From: Rhizophlyctis rosea
Taxonomy: Eukaryota > Chytridiomycota > Chytridiomycetes > Rhizophlyctidales > Rhizophlyctidaceae
Assembly: GCA_027596075.1 (NCBI GenBank)
Contig: JADGJC010000469.1
Span: 1-24,332 of the forward strand
DNA: 24,332 nt
Direction: 5' to 3'
The notes below the pieces were generated by a model that worked only from the letters and a program-made list of their open reading frames with translations, was not told the origin of the DNA and made no database searches. The translations under genes were made by a program, and so were the position numbers. Positions 8,755 to 18,015 of the stretch are shown here, in pieces (the stretch's first letter is position 1; each line of letters begins with the position of its first letter).

Positions 8755-10317
8755 TCATTCGTTCGCGTCAGCGATGCCACCGTCCGATATTTGGTATACT
8801 AAACACAATTTGGGTCTTCAACATGATGAAAAGATGGAGGCTCAGGGACATTGCAAATGTCATACCTGCTTCAGCTTCCGGCACGTCCGGAGAATCGTAG
8901 ATTTTGCAGATGCGAGTTTCTCCACGACCTTTGCGCAAGTACAGACGGGTTGTAGATGCATGCGCAAGGACATGGCCTCCGATTGGCTTCTTCGGGTCGG
9001 CCACGAAGGTCAAGCCTGCCCCCGGGTCGGCACACATTTGGCTAAACGCATCGTCAGTTCGAAGTCAATCCATTTGAATGATACTGTACGTACTTGGTGA
9101 TGAAGACGGCGACATTGAATTCTTCCGCGATGCGCATCAATTTGGCGAGCATCTGGTTCAGCTTTTGCTGCCGCTCGGCGAGCTCACCGCGACCAGAGTA
9201 GTCCGTCCGGTAGAGGGCGATGATGGAATCCACGACGACCAGGCGATACTATTGGGCAAGGCACTTGAAGATGAGAAGGAGAACGCACAGGTAATGAATG
9301 ACCACGACCCAGTACGCACCGAGCGCTCTTCGCACAGCCTTGCCGCGAGCTCGTTGAGAAGTTCGAACTGATGCTCCGAGTTCATGGCACGCGCCACGGT
9401 GATGTTGTCGAGAGCGGCGTCGCCATCAACTTGGAACCGAGCTGCGATTGCCTTGATTCGGTCCGGACGGAAAGTGCCTTCGGTGTCGATGAAAGCCGCC
9501 TAATACAAAGTGGGGTCAATCTGCTGAACATTCAGAGTGCTCAAGAAGGATGCCATCTGGAGAACCTTGCCATTGCCGCCACCCATGGACACGGGTAGCT
9601 GTGCGGTGACGCAAAGTGTGTGCGACAGCTGCGTCTTGCCAGTGCGGAACTCGCCGAATGCTTCAGTAATGGACATGGATTGAACACCGCCACCGAGGAG
9701 CTTGTCGAATTCCTTCGACCCGGTCGAGATGCGGACGACATTCTTGCGCTGTGTACGTGAGGAGATTTAGGAATGTGCTTCAATCGTGCGCTTATAGTCC
9801 GGCCCAGTGATCTACCTTGGATTCCAACTCCGTTCCAGTGATGAATCCGGAAGGGAGAAGCTTGCTTGCGGCTTCCTTGATTTTCTCAATCTTCGCTTCG
9901 GAAAGGCCTTTGATTTTGGAAAGGTTGCGGACTGTGGTCATTTGGACGCCCTAGAACGTTGTTTTATCATCATCAGATTCAATTCAACTTTACATGTAGG
10001 CGAAGACCTTACTCGAACGGTAGTGATGCCATTTGACTTGAGTTTCGTGATATCGGCGCTGTTAATTCCGGCATCTTGTAACTTGTCCACCTAAGCATGT
10101 GTCAGCATTCGCCGTGATGCTTGAAGTCGTGAGAGAAGCAATAGGGTGGTTTACCTCCATGAAGTCCGGGTTCTGATAGAATACCGGTGAGTGAAGGGTA
10201 GTCATTACTGCGTTGGTGTCTTTACCCTCCTAAATGGCTCCAGCCCTCATAACTCACCCCAATGTCTTCCTCTGCGAAGTCATCGTCCGCAACCACTTGA
10301 TCTTGAAGTTCGGCCAT
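8755..10317 (-). CDS. DMC1: Meiosis-specific RecA-family recombinase Dmc1
   Basis: Nine exons join in phase: 10317-10258, 10172-10155, 10090-10013, 9950-9816, 9748-9566, 9499-9320, 9248-9094, 9041-8866 and 8798-8755. The product is 342 residues (human DMC1 340). Dmc1 forms filaments on single-stranded DNA and performs strand exchange between homologues in meiosis. The N-terminus ([14 protein letters not shown]) and helix-hairpin-helix region (residues 27-80, [15 protein letters not shown]) match Dmc1 rather than Rad51. Walker A is GEFRTGKT at 129-136 and Walker B is LVVVD at 221-225. The L2 region [12 protein letters not shown] and the [20 protein letters not shown] block are intact, and the end (DGGIADANE) is typical of fungal Dmc1. 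Exon 2 is only 18 nt. Intron 5 has a weak GTTCTC donor but is needed for frame and homology. No damage is seen. Confidence 0.95.
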
Positions 10318-11714
10318 ATCGCGAAGCAAGCGGGTGAAGGGAGTGGTTTTTTGCGGCGATGCAAGGTATAAAATACACAAGTACTTTGCAATATACTGCT
10401 TGCTCAATACCAGAGTACTTAAAGGAACGTTTGAAGTTTTCGCGAGAAGGAATTTCACCGTGATGAGATCTGGTGGGAGCGTGGGAAAGTGGGAAAAGGG
10501 GCTGGCTGGTGGGAAAGACGCATTTGGGAGGAACGAACCAGTGGCGGTGTCCGTGTGGCTGAAATATGTGGCGCGGGTTACGCGTCACCTCCAATCATTG
10601 AATGAATCAACCCCAGACGGGGGGACAACAATGCACCCCATTTTTAGTCGTCAACAACCCTAGAGGTGCTCATGAGTCTCATGGGCAGGGATAGTTGCAA
10701 CAGTCCATTAAGGGCAATCGCTTTCACAATAGAGGAGCGTAACGAGAGTATTATGTGCACGTGAGTGCATCGGATGCACCCATTGTTTTGGGAAGGTAGC
10801 TGGGAACGGGGTTGTCCAATTCGGGCTTTGGACTTGGCCCGTGCCATATGTGTCAGACGGAACGAGCGCATTCCAACCATCATCTAGTTTACATACTTTC
10901 TTGATGGCAGAAATGTGAAAGCGGAGGGATGGCTTGCATGAGTCATGTATGCCGAGGGTTCCAGGCCCGAACTGTCCATGATGCCATGATGGATACCAAG
11001 GAAAATGAAGGATGATGGCGCGATGATTGTGATGCACCGCCACCGTTCCCGCTAATTAAAAAAAGGGACGCGCCCTGAGTACCCTGCACAACAACGAATC
11101 CCAAAGTATAATTTGATGTCACCCATTCTCAGACACACACAGACAGACACACATTATTGCTAATTTGACAGGTGGATTTGGACATTGACAGGTTGGTTGA
11201 CAGGTTGGTTTGACACTGGACACTTGACAGGCGGTGCGGGCTTTTCACACCGTTACACTCAAGCGCGCACTTACTTGATACCCCTTTTCCCCTTCCCTTT
11301 CTCAACCCCACCCAACCCCGCACTCTCTCCAGGACCCCGATTTTCCGCCCGGCTCATTCCTTTTATTGTGTCCCGGCCAAGGTCCACTGTCAGCATCTTC
11401 TGGACTCCATTTCGGTTTCTTCATTTTGATAATAGCTCTGCGATTCAATTCCCACAAACATATGCACCTTACACCCTACCATCCCATCTTCGCTCTCTCT
11501 CTCCTCCCCTTCCCCTCGAAGACATACAGCATCGAAGTGTTGATAGGAATGCTATCGCGAGTGCGGTTTGAAGATACCGCTGGTTGAACCACTGTCAGAC
11601 GTCAAAACCTCTCTTTTCCCAGAACGAGAAAGAGCGTAAGTTGTCCTGTATCCCTTGACTCTCGTCGCTCGCGGGATAGTAGGTACATAAATCTGAACCC
11701 CAAGTGCGTGCAGA
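10318..11714. promoter_or_regulatory. Divergent intergenic region between DMC1 and the SH3 membrane-protein gene
   Basis: This is the largest gene-free stretch in the window (1.4 kb) and holds the promoters of both neighbours. The 10318-11160 part contains only short, low-quality open frames. A TGACAG array lies at 11166-11230. From about 11280 to 11530 the plus strand is strongly C/T-rich, as often seen just upstream of fungal transcription starts, so it probably belongs to the leader of the gene at 11715. I see no RNA gene. Confidence 0.45.
11166..11230 (+). repeat. Four-copy TGACAG(G) direct-repeat cluster
   Basis: TGACAGG occurs at 11166, 11186, 11198 and 11225, all in the same orientation. 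The second and third copies share the longer core TTGACAGGTTGGTT. A related TGACAC lies at 11210. Spacings are 20, 12 and 27 nt. TGACAG is the known core site of TALE-class homeodomain proteins (MEIS/TGIF group). Use as a binding cluster here is an inference, and it may equally be a decayed simple repeat. Confidence 0.55.
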
Positions 11715-13619
11715 ATGGCGACCCATGCTCGACAGTGTTTGTTTACCAGAAGATCAAACCGTAGTACCCGATGCACACTGGGAATCTTGTCATCAATCAT
11801 CATGCTCCTACCGCAAACGCAAGGCCACCTAACTCCAAGGTCATCCGTGTCAACTGATTCCGAAACCATCAGCAGCCTCCTCGTCCGTGACACCATCACC
11901 TCGCTCCCGGCCATTTCGCCTTCTCTTACCTCAGCCACTGCGCACCCGCAAGCGCCAACCATTGTCGTTCCAATCCTAGTACATCCAACCCCAACTGCTC
12001 TGCCCAAATCATGCGGCCAATGGAATGAAACATGCCAACAACTCATTCTGATGCTTCCGGCATGTGCATCAAGCGTTCTGAGCGGTAACATGGACATGGC
12101 GTCATCTTGTAAGGACGACGCGGACGGGAAGAGGTGCGGATTTTGCCGATGCGGAAAGGTTGATGTTGTCCCACCAGTAGAGTGCGGCAAGAGAAGCAAT
12201 GGGGTGGGAGGTAACGGTGTTAATGGACGTAGTGTAGGGACTTCTCCGGAAAGTACAGTTCCAATCGGAACATCAGGTATGCATGACAGTTGCACATGCT
12301 CTGGACTTGGCATTTACACCATGTCATTAGCGGCAACCGCAACATGTTCCACTGACTGTAATACCGAAGTGGATCCCACATCGGGTGCGACAGACGATGA
12401 CAGCGATACGGACAAAAATGGTTTACCTTCATTGCAGGCTCCGGAGGAGGAACCTACCCATCAGAGAACGGCATCCATATCTGCGGCTTTCGGCACCATT
12501 GGGTTCCTAATTGCGATTCTTGCAGTCCTGATTGCGGTTGGACGGAGACGGACCAGAAAGGTCAAGAACGCTGAAAACGCTGAAGCCTCTACCGACGCAT
12601 CTGGCCAACCGTCATCCACCATACATCGTAACAACTTACCTCGACATTCCACCATATCCGTTGACGTCTTCTACACCGCCACAAAAGAGCACACCATAAG
12701 AGATGCTTCCAACGATCCAGTAGCACTCGAACGGGAGCGAGAAGAAATGCGGTCAGCGTGGAATCACCGGTGGGAGGAACGGGCTGCGGCAGCATCATCG
12801 CGATGGGGTCGAAACGACGGCACGAGCAAGAATGACAATCGTCGTAGCACCCGACACGGATCGCGATCTAGAAGATCTCAGTTCTGGCGGCGTCACCATT
12901 CAATCCACATGGACCGTCGCAATTCAAGTAGTCCTGTTCAACCCAGTCCCCTCTCACAAGCCGCCTTTCCTACCGATTCAACAGCAGTTCCTGTCATCTC
13001 AAACATCGCCTCAAAGATCGATTCTGACAAGTGCCCACGAGTCCTCAGCGCACCCAACCTATCAACTCGTCAACAACCCATTAGCATGCCACCAGTGCCC
13101 CCGCCCGACCATTTGCCTTCCGCTCACACATCAATGGAACTTCCAAGGACGTCAGTTTCTTCATCTGACCATTCGTATTCAACCACCTCAACGACATCAT
13201 TCGTGTATCGCGTACTTTCTGGGTATGAACCAAATCTGCAGGACGAAATGATGGTAAAGACTGGGGACTTGGTGATTGTTCACGACATCTGGGAGGATGG
13301 GTGGTGTCGGGGTACGTTAGTAGATGAGAGGGGAGAATTATTGGGCGACGCAGGTGTATTCCCTTTGGTCTGTCTGAGGAAGTGGGAGAGCGAGATCAGT
13401 GATGGTGGGAAGCGGATCACACGGCGGAGGCTAGAGGATATTGTGGGTCGTGGTGCTAAGCAGGAAGTCGACGGTGGGATGACATGGGATGCAGAGTCGG
13501 CCACGTCGGACATGACGATTTACAAGAGCTCGGAAAGGACGTACAGTTTGACACCGCTGGACTTTGAAGGGCAAGAGAAGAAACTCGGCATGGTCAAAGC
13601 TCAAAGTACGGAGACGTAA
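11715..13619 (+). CDS. Single-pass membrane protein with Cys-rich ectodomain and C-terminal SH3 domain
   Basis: One uninterrupted frame codes 634 residues. The N-terminus has a hydrophobic stretch (LGILSSIIMLLPQTQG, about 22-37) that could be a signal peptide. Ser/Thr/Pro-rich sequence and then a Cys-rich stretch follow at about 97-215 (CGQWNETCQQL, CGFCRCGK, CTCSGLG). One membrane helix lies at about 255-277 (GFLIAILAVLIAVG) with a basic stop-transfer RRRTRK. The cytoplasmic part is Ser/Arg-rich and disordered to about 495. The SH3 domain at about 497-553 keeps the ALYDY-like start (VLSGYEP), the DE..K.GD core, GWCRG (one of the usual WW pair is Cys) and a GVFP block. The layout resembles yeast Fus1-type and other fungal membrane-SH3 proteins. 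A role in cell-surface sensing or polarity is inferred. The stop is TAA. The large minus-strand frame here is its shadow. Confidence 0.82.
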   Translation: MATHARQCLFTRRSNRSTRCTLGILSSIIMLLPQTQGHLTPRSSVSTDSETISSLLVRDTITSLPAISPSLTSATAHPQAPTIVVPILVHPTPTALPKSCGQWNETCQQLILMLPACASSVLSGNMDMASSCKDDADGKRCGFCRCGKVDVVPPVECGKRSNGVGGNGVNGRSVGTSPESTVPIGTSGMHDSCTCSGLGIYTMSLAATATCSTDCNTEVDPTSGATDDDSDTDKNGLPSLQAPEEEPTHQRTASISAAFGTIGFLIAILAVLIAVGRRRTRKVKNAENAEASTDASGQPSSTIHRNNLPRHSTISVDVFYTATKEHTIRDASNDPVALEREREEMRSAWNHRWEERAAAASSRWGRNDGTSKNDNRRSTRHGSRSRRSQFWRRHHSIHMDRRNSSSPVQPSPLSQAAFPTDSTAVPVISNIASKIDSDKCPRVLSAPNLSTRQQPISMPPVPPPDHLPSAHTSMELPRTSVSSSDHSYSTTSTTSFVYRVLSGYEPNLQDEMMVKTGDLVIVHDIWEDGWCRGTLVDERGELLGDAGVFPLVCLRKWESEISDGGKRITRRRLEDIVGRGAKQEVDGGMTWDAESATSDMTIYKSSERTYSLTPLDFEGQEKKLGMVKAQSTET

Positions 13620-13923
13620 CGGGTATGACGTATATAGCAGTACCGGGCCTATTAGGCGGGTTTTTAGATTGACGACGATCTGTACTTCAGCTCTTTTCCT
13701 GTATATACTTTCATCAACTTCAGCAGTTTGAACATCGCTTATGACTTCGTTCCCGTAACCATCATCTCATTGACATGAAAGCCTCGCCCTTCCAGAATCT
13801 GCAATATTGATGCAGTCCATAATGTACATGATGCGTGTTGCGAGCTGTATACAATGTTCTCTTGTCCACCAAACTCGGATTACTCCTGACTCTCCTCGCA
13901 TCCTATCACATCCACATCCGACT
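13620..13923. other. Convergent 3' region
   Basis: The stretch lies between the stop codons of two converging genes and should hold both 3' untranslated regions. The plus strand has TATATAG and TATATAC stretches soon after the stop, which suit fungal A/T-rich polyadenylation efficiency elements. No further gene is seen. Confidence 0.45.
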
Positions 13924-14337
13924 TTAAATAACCCTCTTCATGTCAGCCTTGACCTGCCTCGCCAACCCCACCGGCTCCCCATCCTCCAAAGCGCATCCCG
14001 CGATCCCTCCATCCAGTTCCTGCATCTTCGCGATAATATCTCTATCTCGCTCACTAAGCGATGAGAAATCTCGCCGGCTCATTGATGTCGGGGATGCAAG
14101 GGTTGGATCTGATTCACGAGGGAGGACTGGTGGGGACTCCGGGTCATTGGATTGGGATTGAGTGTTGGGTGGGGATGTTTTAGTGGTGTGTGTTGAAGAG
14201 GCGGGTTCGGGATGTGCGGAGGTGAGAGTTGGTGTAGGCTTTGGAGTTCGACGGAAGAAGGAAAGGAAGGAGGAGGAGGGTGTTGTTGACGAGAAGTTTC
14301 TGCTCAAAACAGTGCTTGCGCGGCGGCTTTGTGCCAT
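13924..14337 (-). CDS. Small conserved-looking protein, probably mitochondrial, function unknown
   Basis: A single exon codes 137 residues. The first 30 residues carry Arg, Ser and Thr but no acid (MAQSRRASTVLSRNFSS, then FLSFFRR), a classic mitochondrial presequence pattern. The middle is Pro/Ser/Thr-rich and probably disordered. The C-terminal 45 residues look folded and conserved, with RDIIAKMQELDGGIAGCALE and then EPVGLARQVKADMKRVI. I recall similar 'K.QELDGG.AG...E.G.P' ends in unannotated fungal proteins but cannot name a family, so no function is assigned. The start at 14337 is the only ATG before the presequence. It diverges from ARPC4 and converges with the SH3 membrane gene. Confidence 0.7.
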   Translation of the reverse strand: MAQSRRASTVLSRNFSSTTPSSSFLSFFRRTPKPTPTLTSAHPEPASSTHTTKTSPPNTQSQSNDPESPPVLPRESDPTLASPTSMSRRDFSSLSERDRDIIAKMQELDGGIAGCALEDGEPVGLARQVKADMKRVI

Positions 14338-14851
14338 AATTGATATCGATTGTTAGGTCTGGCTTTGCGGTGACTGCTGCAAAGGTAGATGCGGTGGTGG
14401 AAAACTTCAAGATTATAGAAGGACAGCTCCGGAAAGTGCTTAGGTCGGCATGAAGGGTTGGCGGAATGTGTGAAATAAACGGACAGTCCACTTTTGCTCA
14501 GCGCAAGTAGGCAAGGTGCAATTGTCAGAAAATACGATGGCGGGAGCAGAGGTATCGGTTGGCGAGGAAAGGTAAAATCGAGAAAACTAAACTGTGGTGG
14601 GAAGATCGAAGTGATGACGTCCCACAAAGTACGTTACCTAGTTATAGTTATGCACCAGTCACATGTTCGCTTCACGTGACCGGTTAAGGCCGCCAAGGAC
14701 ACACCTTGCTCCACGCTCCTCCCGGGTTCCTTCCCCCTCCTGTCCATCTCCTTCTACTAAACTACAAATCCGACAACCCTATTACCACGTTCTCCACGTC
14801 TGCTTAGTACGCCATCACCCACACTACCTTTGCGACACAAAGTACACAACT
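14338..14851. promoter_or_regulatory. Divergent intergenic region: small mitochondrial protein / ARPC4
   Basis: This 514-bp region separates two start codons facing away from each other and must contain both promoters. The right part is C/T-rich (about 14700-14830) and is likely the ARPC4 leader. A plus-strand open frame that begins at 14663 runs through leader, intron and out-of-frame exon sequence, so it is not a gene. Confidence 0.45.
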
Positions 14852-15913
14852 ATGGTACGTTGCGTTGAGGAGCCCACTCATGGATGGATTTTGGGCAGCT
14901 GTGGCCCACCGTCCACCATTTGCCATCCACCACGGACCGCGTGTCCGCGACCGGCGCTCATCTGCATCCGGAATGCACGTCACTTTCGTAGCTGGAAATG
15001 TCATTTTGAATCTGGCTTGACTGCGAGCATATCTATTCGCGTCCAAAACTCACCGCTATTGCATTCCCCCTATTTCAACAACAGTCAAATACGCTCAAAC
15101 CATACCTCCAGGCCACTCGTGCCACTCTCACAGCTGCCCTCTGTCTTGAAAACTTCTCATCTCAAGTCGTTGAACGACACAACAAACCCGAAGTCGAAGC
15201 AGGGTATGCGTCTCCGATGTCTGTCTTTGCACTGCATATCAGCACTCTACGATTTCCTCATCCAACTGCCCATTCCCCACATACAGTTTCTCAAAAGAAG
15301 TCCTCCTAAACCCCGTCGTAATTTCCCGCAACGAAAACGAAAAAGTCCTCATCGAACCCTCCGTCAACTCCATCCGCATCTCCATCAAAATCAAACAGGC
15401 CGACGAAATCGAACGCATCCTCTGCCATAAGTTCACACGGTTCTTGATGATGCGCGCGGAGAGTTTCGTCATTTTGAGGAGAAAGCCCGTACAGGTGAGT
15501 GGACAAATATATATTGCCGTATCACGAAGGTTGATATACCGCGAAGAGGATGTTGATGAAATCCAAATGTGGCTGATAGGGTTATGACATCTCCTTCCTC
15601 ATCACCAACTTCCACACTGAAACAATGTACAAGCACAAACTGGTTGATTTCATCATCCAATTCATGGAGGAGGTCGACAAGGAGATCAGTGAGATTCGGT
15701 TGAGTCTGAACGCGAGGGCACGTATCGTTGCTGAATCGGTGAGTATTGCTTTGTGACCCGTGTTGCGGGGCATACGAATATGGTATTGACATTATCTGCT
15801 GGTGACGCAAATCCCATGATGACTAGTATTTGGGCCAGGTAAGCACTGTCATATGTGATTGTTCAAGGAAACCGCGTGCGTCTGACATAACATTACCCTT
15901 CCAGTTCCAATGA
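14852..15913 (+). CDS. ARC19: Arp2/3 complex subunit 4 (ARPC4, p20/Arc19)
   Basis: Six exons join in phase: 14852-14854, 15085-15203, 15287-15494, 15580-15738, 15827-15838 and 15905-15913. The product is 169 residues (human ARPC4 168). ARPC4 pairs with ARPC2 at the core of the Arp2/3 complex, which nucleates branched actin filaments. Identity is unmistakable: [81 protein letters not shown], and [13 protein letters not shown] all match along the length. The first coding exon is the ATG alone, followed at once by a 230-nt intron (GTACGT). A 12-nt exon encodes YLGQ and the final 9 nt encode FQ-stop. These small exons are needed to restore the usual RIVAE.YL..F ending. The gene converges with the M20 peptidase gene. 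Confidence 0.95.
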
Positions 15914-16349
15914 ATGTACCTGCCAAGTGTCACGAACTAGTACCACCCTTCGCCTCTCCAAATGAGTGGCGACTCCAAATGTAAACGCTTCTGAAATTTT
16001 AGGCTTCTTGCGCCTGAAAGGCTCGAACAAATGATATGAGTACACCGTCCTTCACATTTCGCATCTCTCATTGAATCGGTAGCTGGTGATGATGGAAGGT
16101 TTCGGACATGTCGAATGTTGAATCAATGTGACTGCATGCGTGGGTTTACCACAGGTGGACTTGGTCATCGTTCCTCTGAAATCACTGCGACACAGGTGCG
16201 AGACATCCCCGACTTTCCGCGCAATTTGACCGGGGCCAAAAGATTTTCGATGAATGTTCTTCACCAGTAATCTTTTATGGTACATACATACAGGGAGATA
16301 TCTATCTAAAAATGCGTCCCATGGACGACATCTTGTACCCATCCAGCTC
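15914..16349. other. Convergent 3' region between ARPC4 and the M20 peptidase gene
   Basis: Both flanking genes end here. The sequence should be their 3' untranslated regions plus a short spacer. An open minus-strand frame at 16052-16342 has no recognisable features. Nothing else is seen. Confidence 0.4.
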
Positions 16350-17675
16350 TTATTCGGATCTCTCGCACAATCTTCTCACAATCTCCTTATACACCCTCAC
16401 TGCCTCTGCCAGGTCACTCTTCTCCACATACTCATCTTTGGAATGCGCCACCAAGATACTCCCCGGGCCGTACAGCAGCGGCTTGTGCGGGCCGTTGAGG
16501 TATGGTATATCTTTACAAGATATGTCAATGAATATGGCGTGTTGCAAGTGAGGAAGAGTCCCAAGCAAAATTCCCACCTGTGAAGTACCCAGCAACAAAC
16601 GTCTCAACTCCCTCCACATCGACCGTATCACAAACAACAGGATCCATTGCCGCCCGCACGTTGACGTCAACCTCGATTCCGTCTTGGAGTTTCGCTTTGG
16701 TTTCTTCGATTATGGAGAGGAACTGGGAGACTGCATCAGCGGCGGAGGTGGAGATGCGGAGTGATACATCTGCTGTTGCGGAGGCGGCAATGACATTTGC
16801 GGCGACTCCGCCGGATACTTGGCCTAGGTTGAGGGTTGTTGGGCCAAGACGGGGTGACACTGGCCATGGCTGCAAAAGGGAATCAGTCATGCACATCAAC
16901 ATGAACCGAAATGTATGCACCACACCCATACCGCATTTTTCAACGCCGCCAAAATGTCGACCAACGCGTCAATGGCGTTCCGACCAACATGTGGGTATCC
17001 GGAATGCCCGGCCCTCCCTTGCACCTTGATGTCTGCTTTCAAGACTCCCTTGTGCCCTAATGCGAGGCGAAGTTCTGTTGGTTCGCCGACGACGAGGTAG
17101 GATGTGGAAAGTGGTAGAGAGTTGGCTTGAATCATTCCGATGTGGTCTGTTTCTTCGCCAGCGACGTACAATAGCCTGTTGACATGTGATCACGCATCAA
17201 CAACCCGTATCTTTGTTGTCCGAGCCATTTGCTCCCGGTTGCACACTCATCCGTATACTCACGCAACATCCTCCTCCTTAATCTTCCCCTCCTTCAACAA
17301 CTCATGAATAGCAATGATTTGACTTGCGACACTCCCCTTAGCATCACACGCCCCACGTCCCAACACGCGCGTCTCCGTCTCGCTGTACTCGATATGCGGC
17401 GGCACCGTATCAATATGACTGTTCATCAACACCTTGAACTTCCTTCCTTTCAGCGATGTGAGGGAGTCATCGGCACCGCCTCGCCAGGCAAGGACGTTGT
17501 GACGGTCGGAGAAGTTGGGTATGGGTTGCAGGTGGACGTGCCAGCCGTTTGAGCGCAAATAGGAGGTGAGCCACGATGCGATGTCATGCTCTTGGAGGGT
17601 TGTTGAGCGGATTTCGATGAGTGATTTCAGGAGGGCTAGGGTGTCTTGGAAAGTTGTGTAGGTTTGGGCGGACAT
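16350..17675 (-). CDS. M20-family metallopeptidase, acetylornithine deacetylase (ArgE)-like
   Basis: Four exons, 17675-17263, 17175-16932, 16869-16578 and 16510-16350, join in phase across introns of 87, 62 and 67 nt, giving 369 residues. M20 enzymes use two zinc ions to hydrolyse an amide bond in small substrates such as N-acetylornithine or succinyl-diaminopimelate. The metal and catalytic residues are present: NSHIDTVPP (H87, D89), GRGACDAKG (D111), AGEETD (E145/E146), GEPTEL (E169), and a C-terminal His in ILVAHSKDEYV. The lid/dimerisation domain follows GEPT, with GRAGHSGYP carrying its usual His. The length (369) fits ArgE/DapE. Arginine biosynthesis is the best guess, but related M20 enzymes act on other acylated amino acids. 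There is no signal peptide. Intron 3 uses an AAG acceptor. The frame 5' of the chosen ATG is not protein-like. Confidence 0.85.
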
Positions 17676-18015
17676 ATTGCAATAATAGCAGTAAGGTTGT
17701 TTTTGGGTTTGACGTGATTGAATTCTATAGTAGATGTGGAGTGTTAAAAATAGATTTTGGACATGACACCTGGCCAGCACCCAGGCAGCACCCCTTCCTG
17801 GTCGAGATGGTGCCCTGGGGCTGGGTCTTGGGTCTAAGTTGGGGCCTCAATGGCTGGGTGGCGTAAGGCTTAGCTGTCAGTTTGGAGACTTCATGCTCAA
17901 CTTGACTTCAACTCTTGACCAAAATCGCTCTTGGCTCTCCTTTTCCACCGAAACTGATCTATCAATATCACCCTTCACATCCTCTGCATCTAGCCGTCTG
18001 TCCGTCAGCATAACA
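17676..18015. promoter_or_regulatory. Divergent promoter region: M20 peptidase / mS35
   Basis: Only 340 bp separate the two start codons, so the promoters must be shared or closely packed. There is a C/T-rich tract with CAATATCACC-like sequence close to the mS35 start. A near-repeat of short 'ctggg' words occurs at 17812-17860. No gene is seen. Confidence 0.45.

Noticed and set aside
8755..10317. Assignment to RAD51 rather than DMC1
   Set aside because: The N-terminus (DQVVADDDF), hairpin region and ending (DGGIADANE) fit Dmc1; the Rad51-type N-terminal extension is absent.
11131..11153. CA/GACA simple repeat as a possible microsatellite or CRISPR-like array
   Set aside because: It is only about 24 nt of imperfect ACAC/GACA sequence, with no repeat-spacer structure.
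11552..12313. A 253-codon minus-strand open frame
   Set aside because: It overlaps the SH3 membrane-protein gene and its leader antisense, has no domain features, and the plus-strand frame is far better supported.
14663..15430. A 255-codon plus-strand open frame
   Set aside because: It runs through the ARPC4 leader, its first intron and out-of-frame exon sequence. The spliced ARPC4 model explains the region with full homology.
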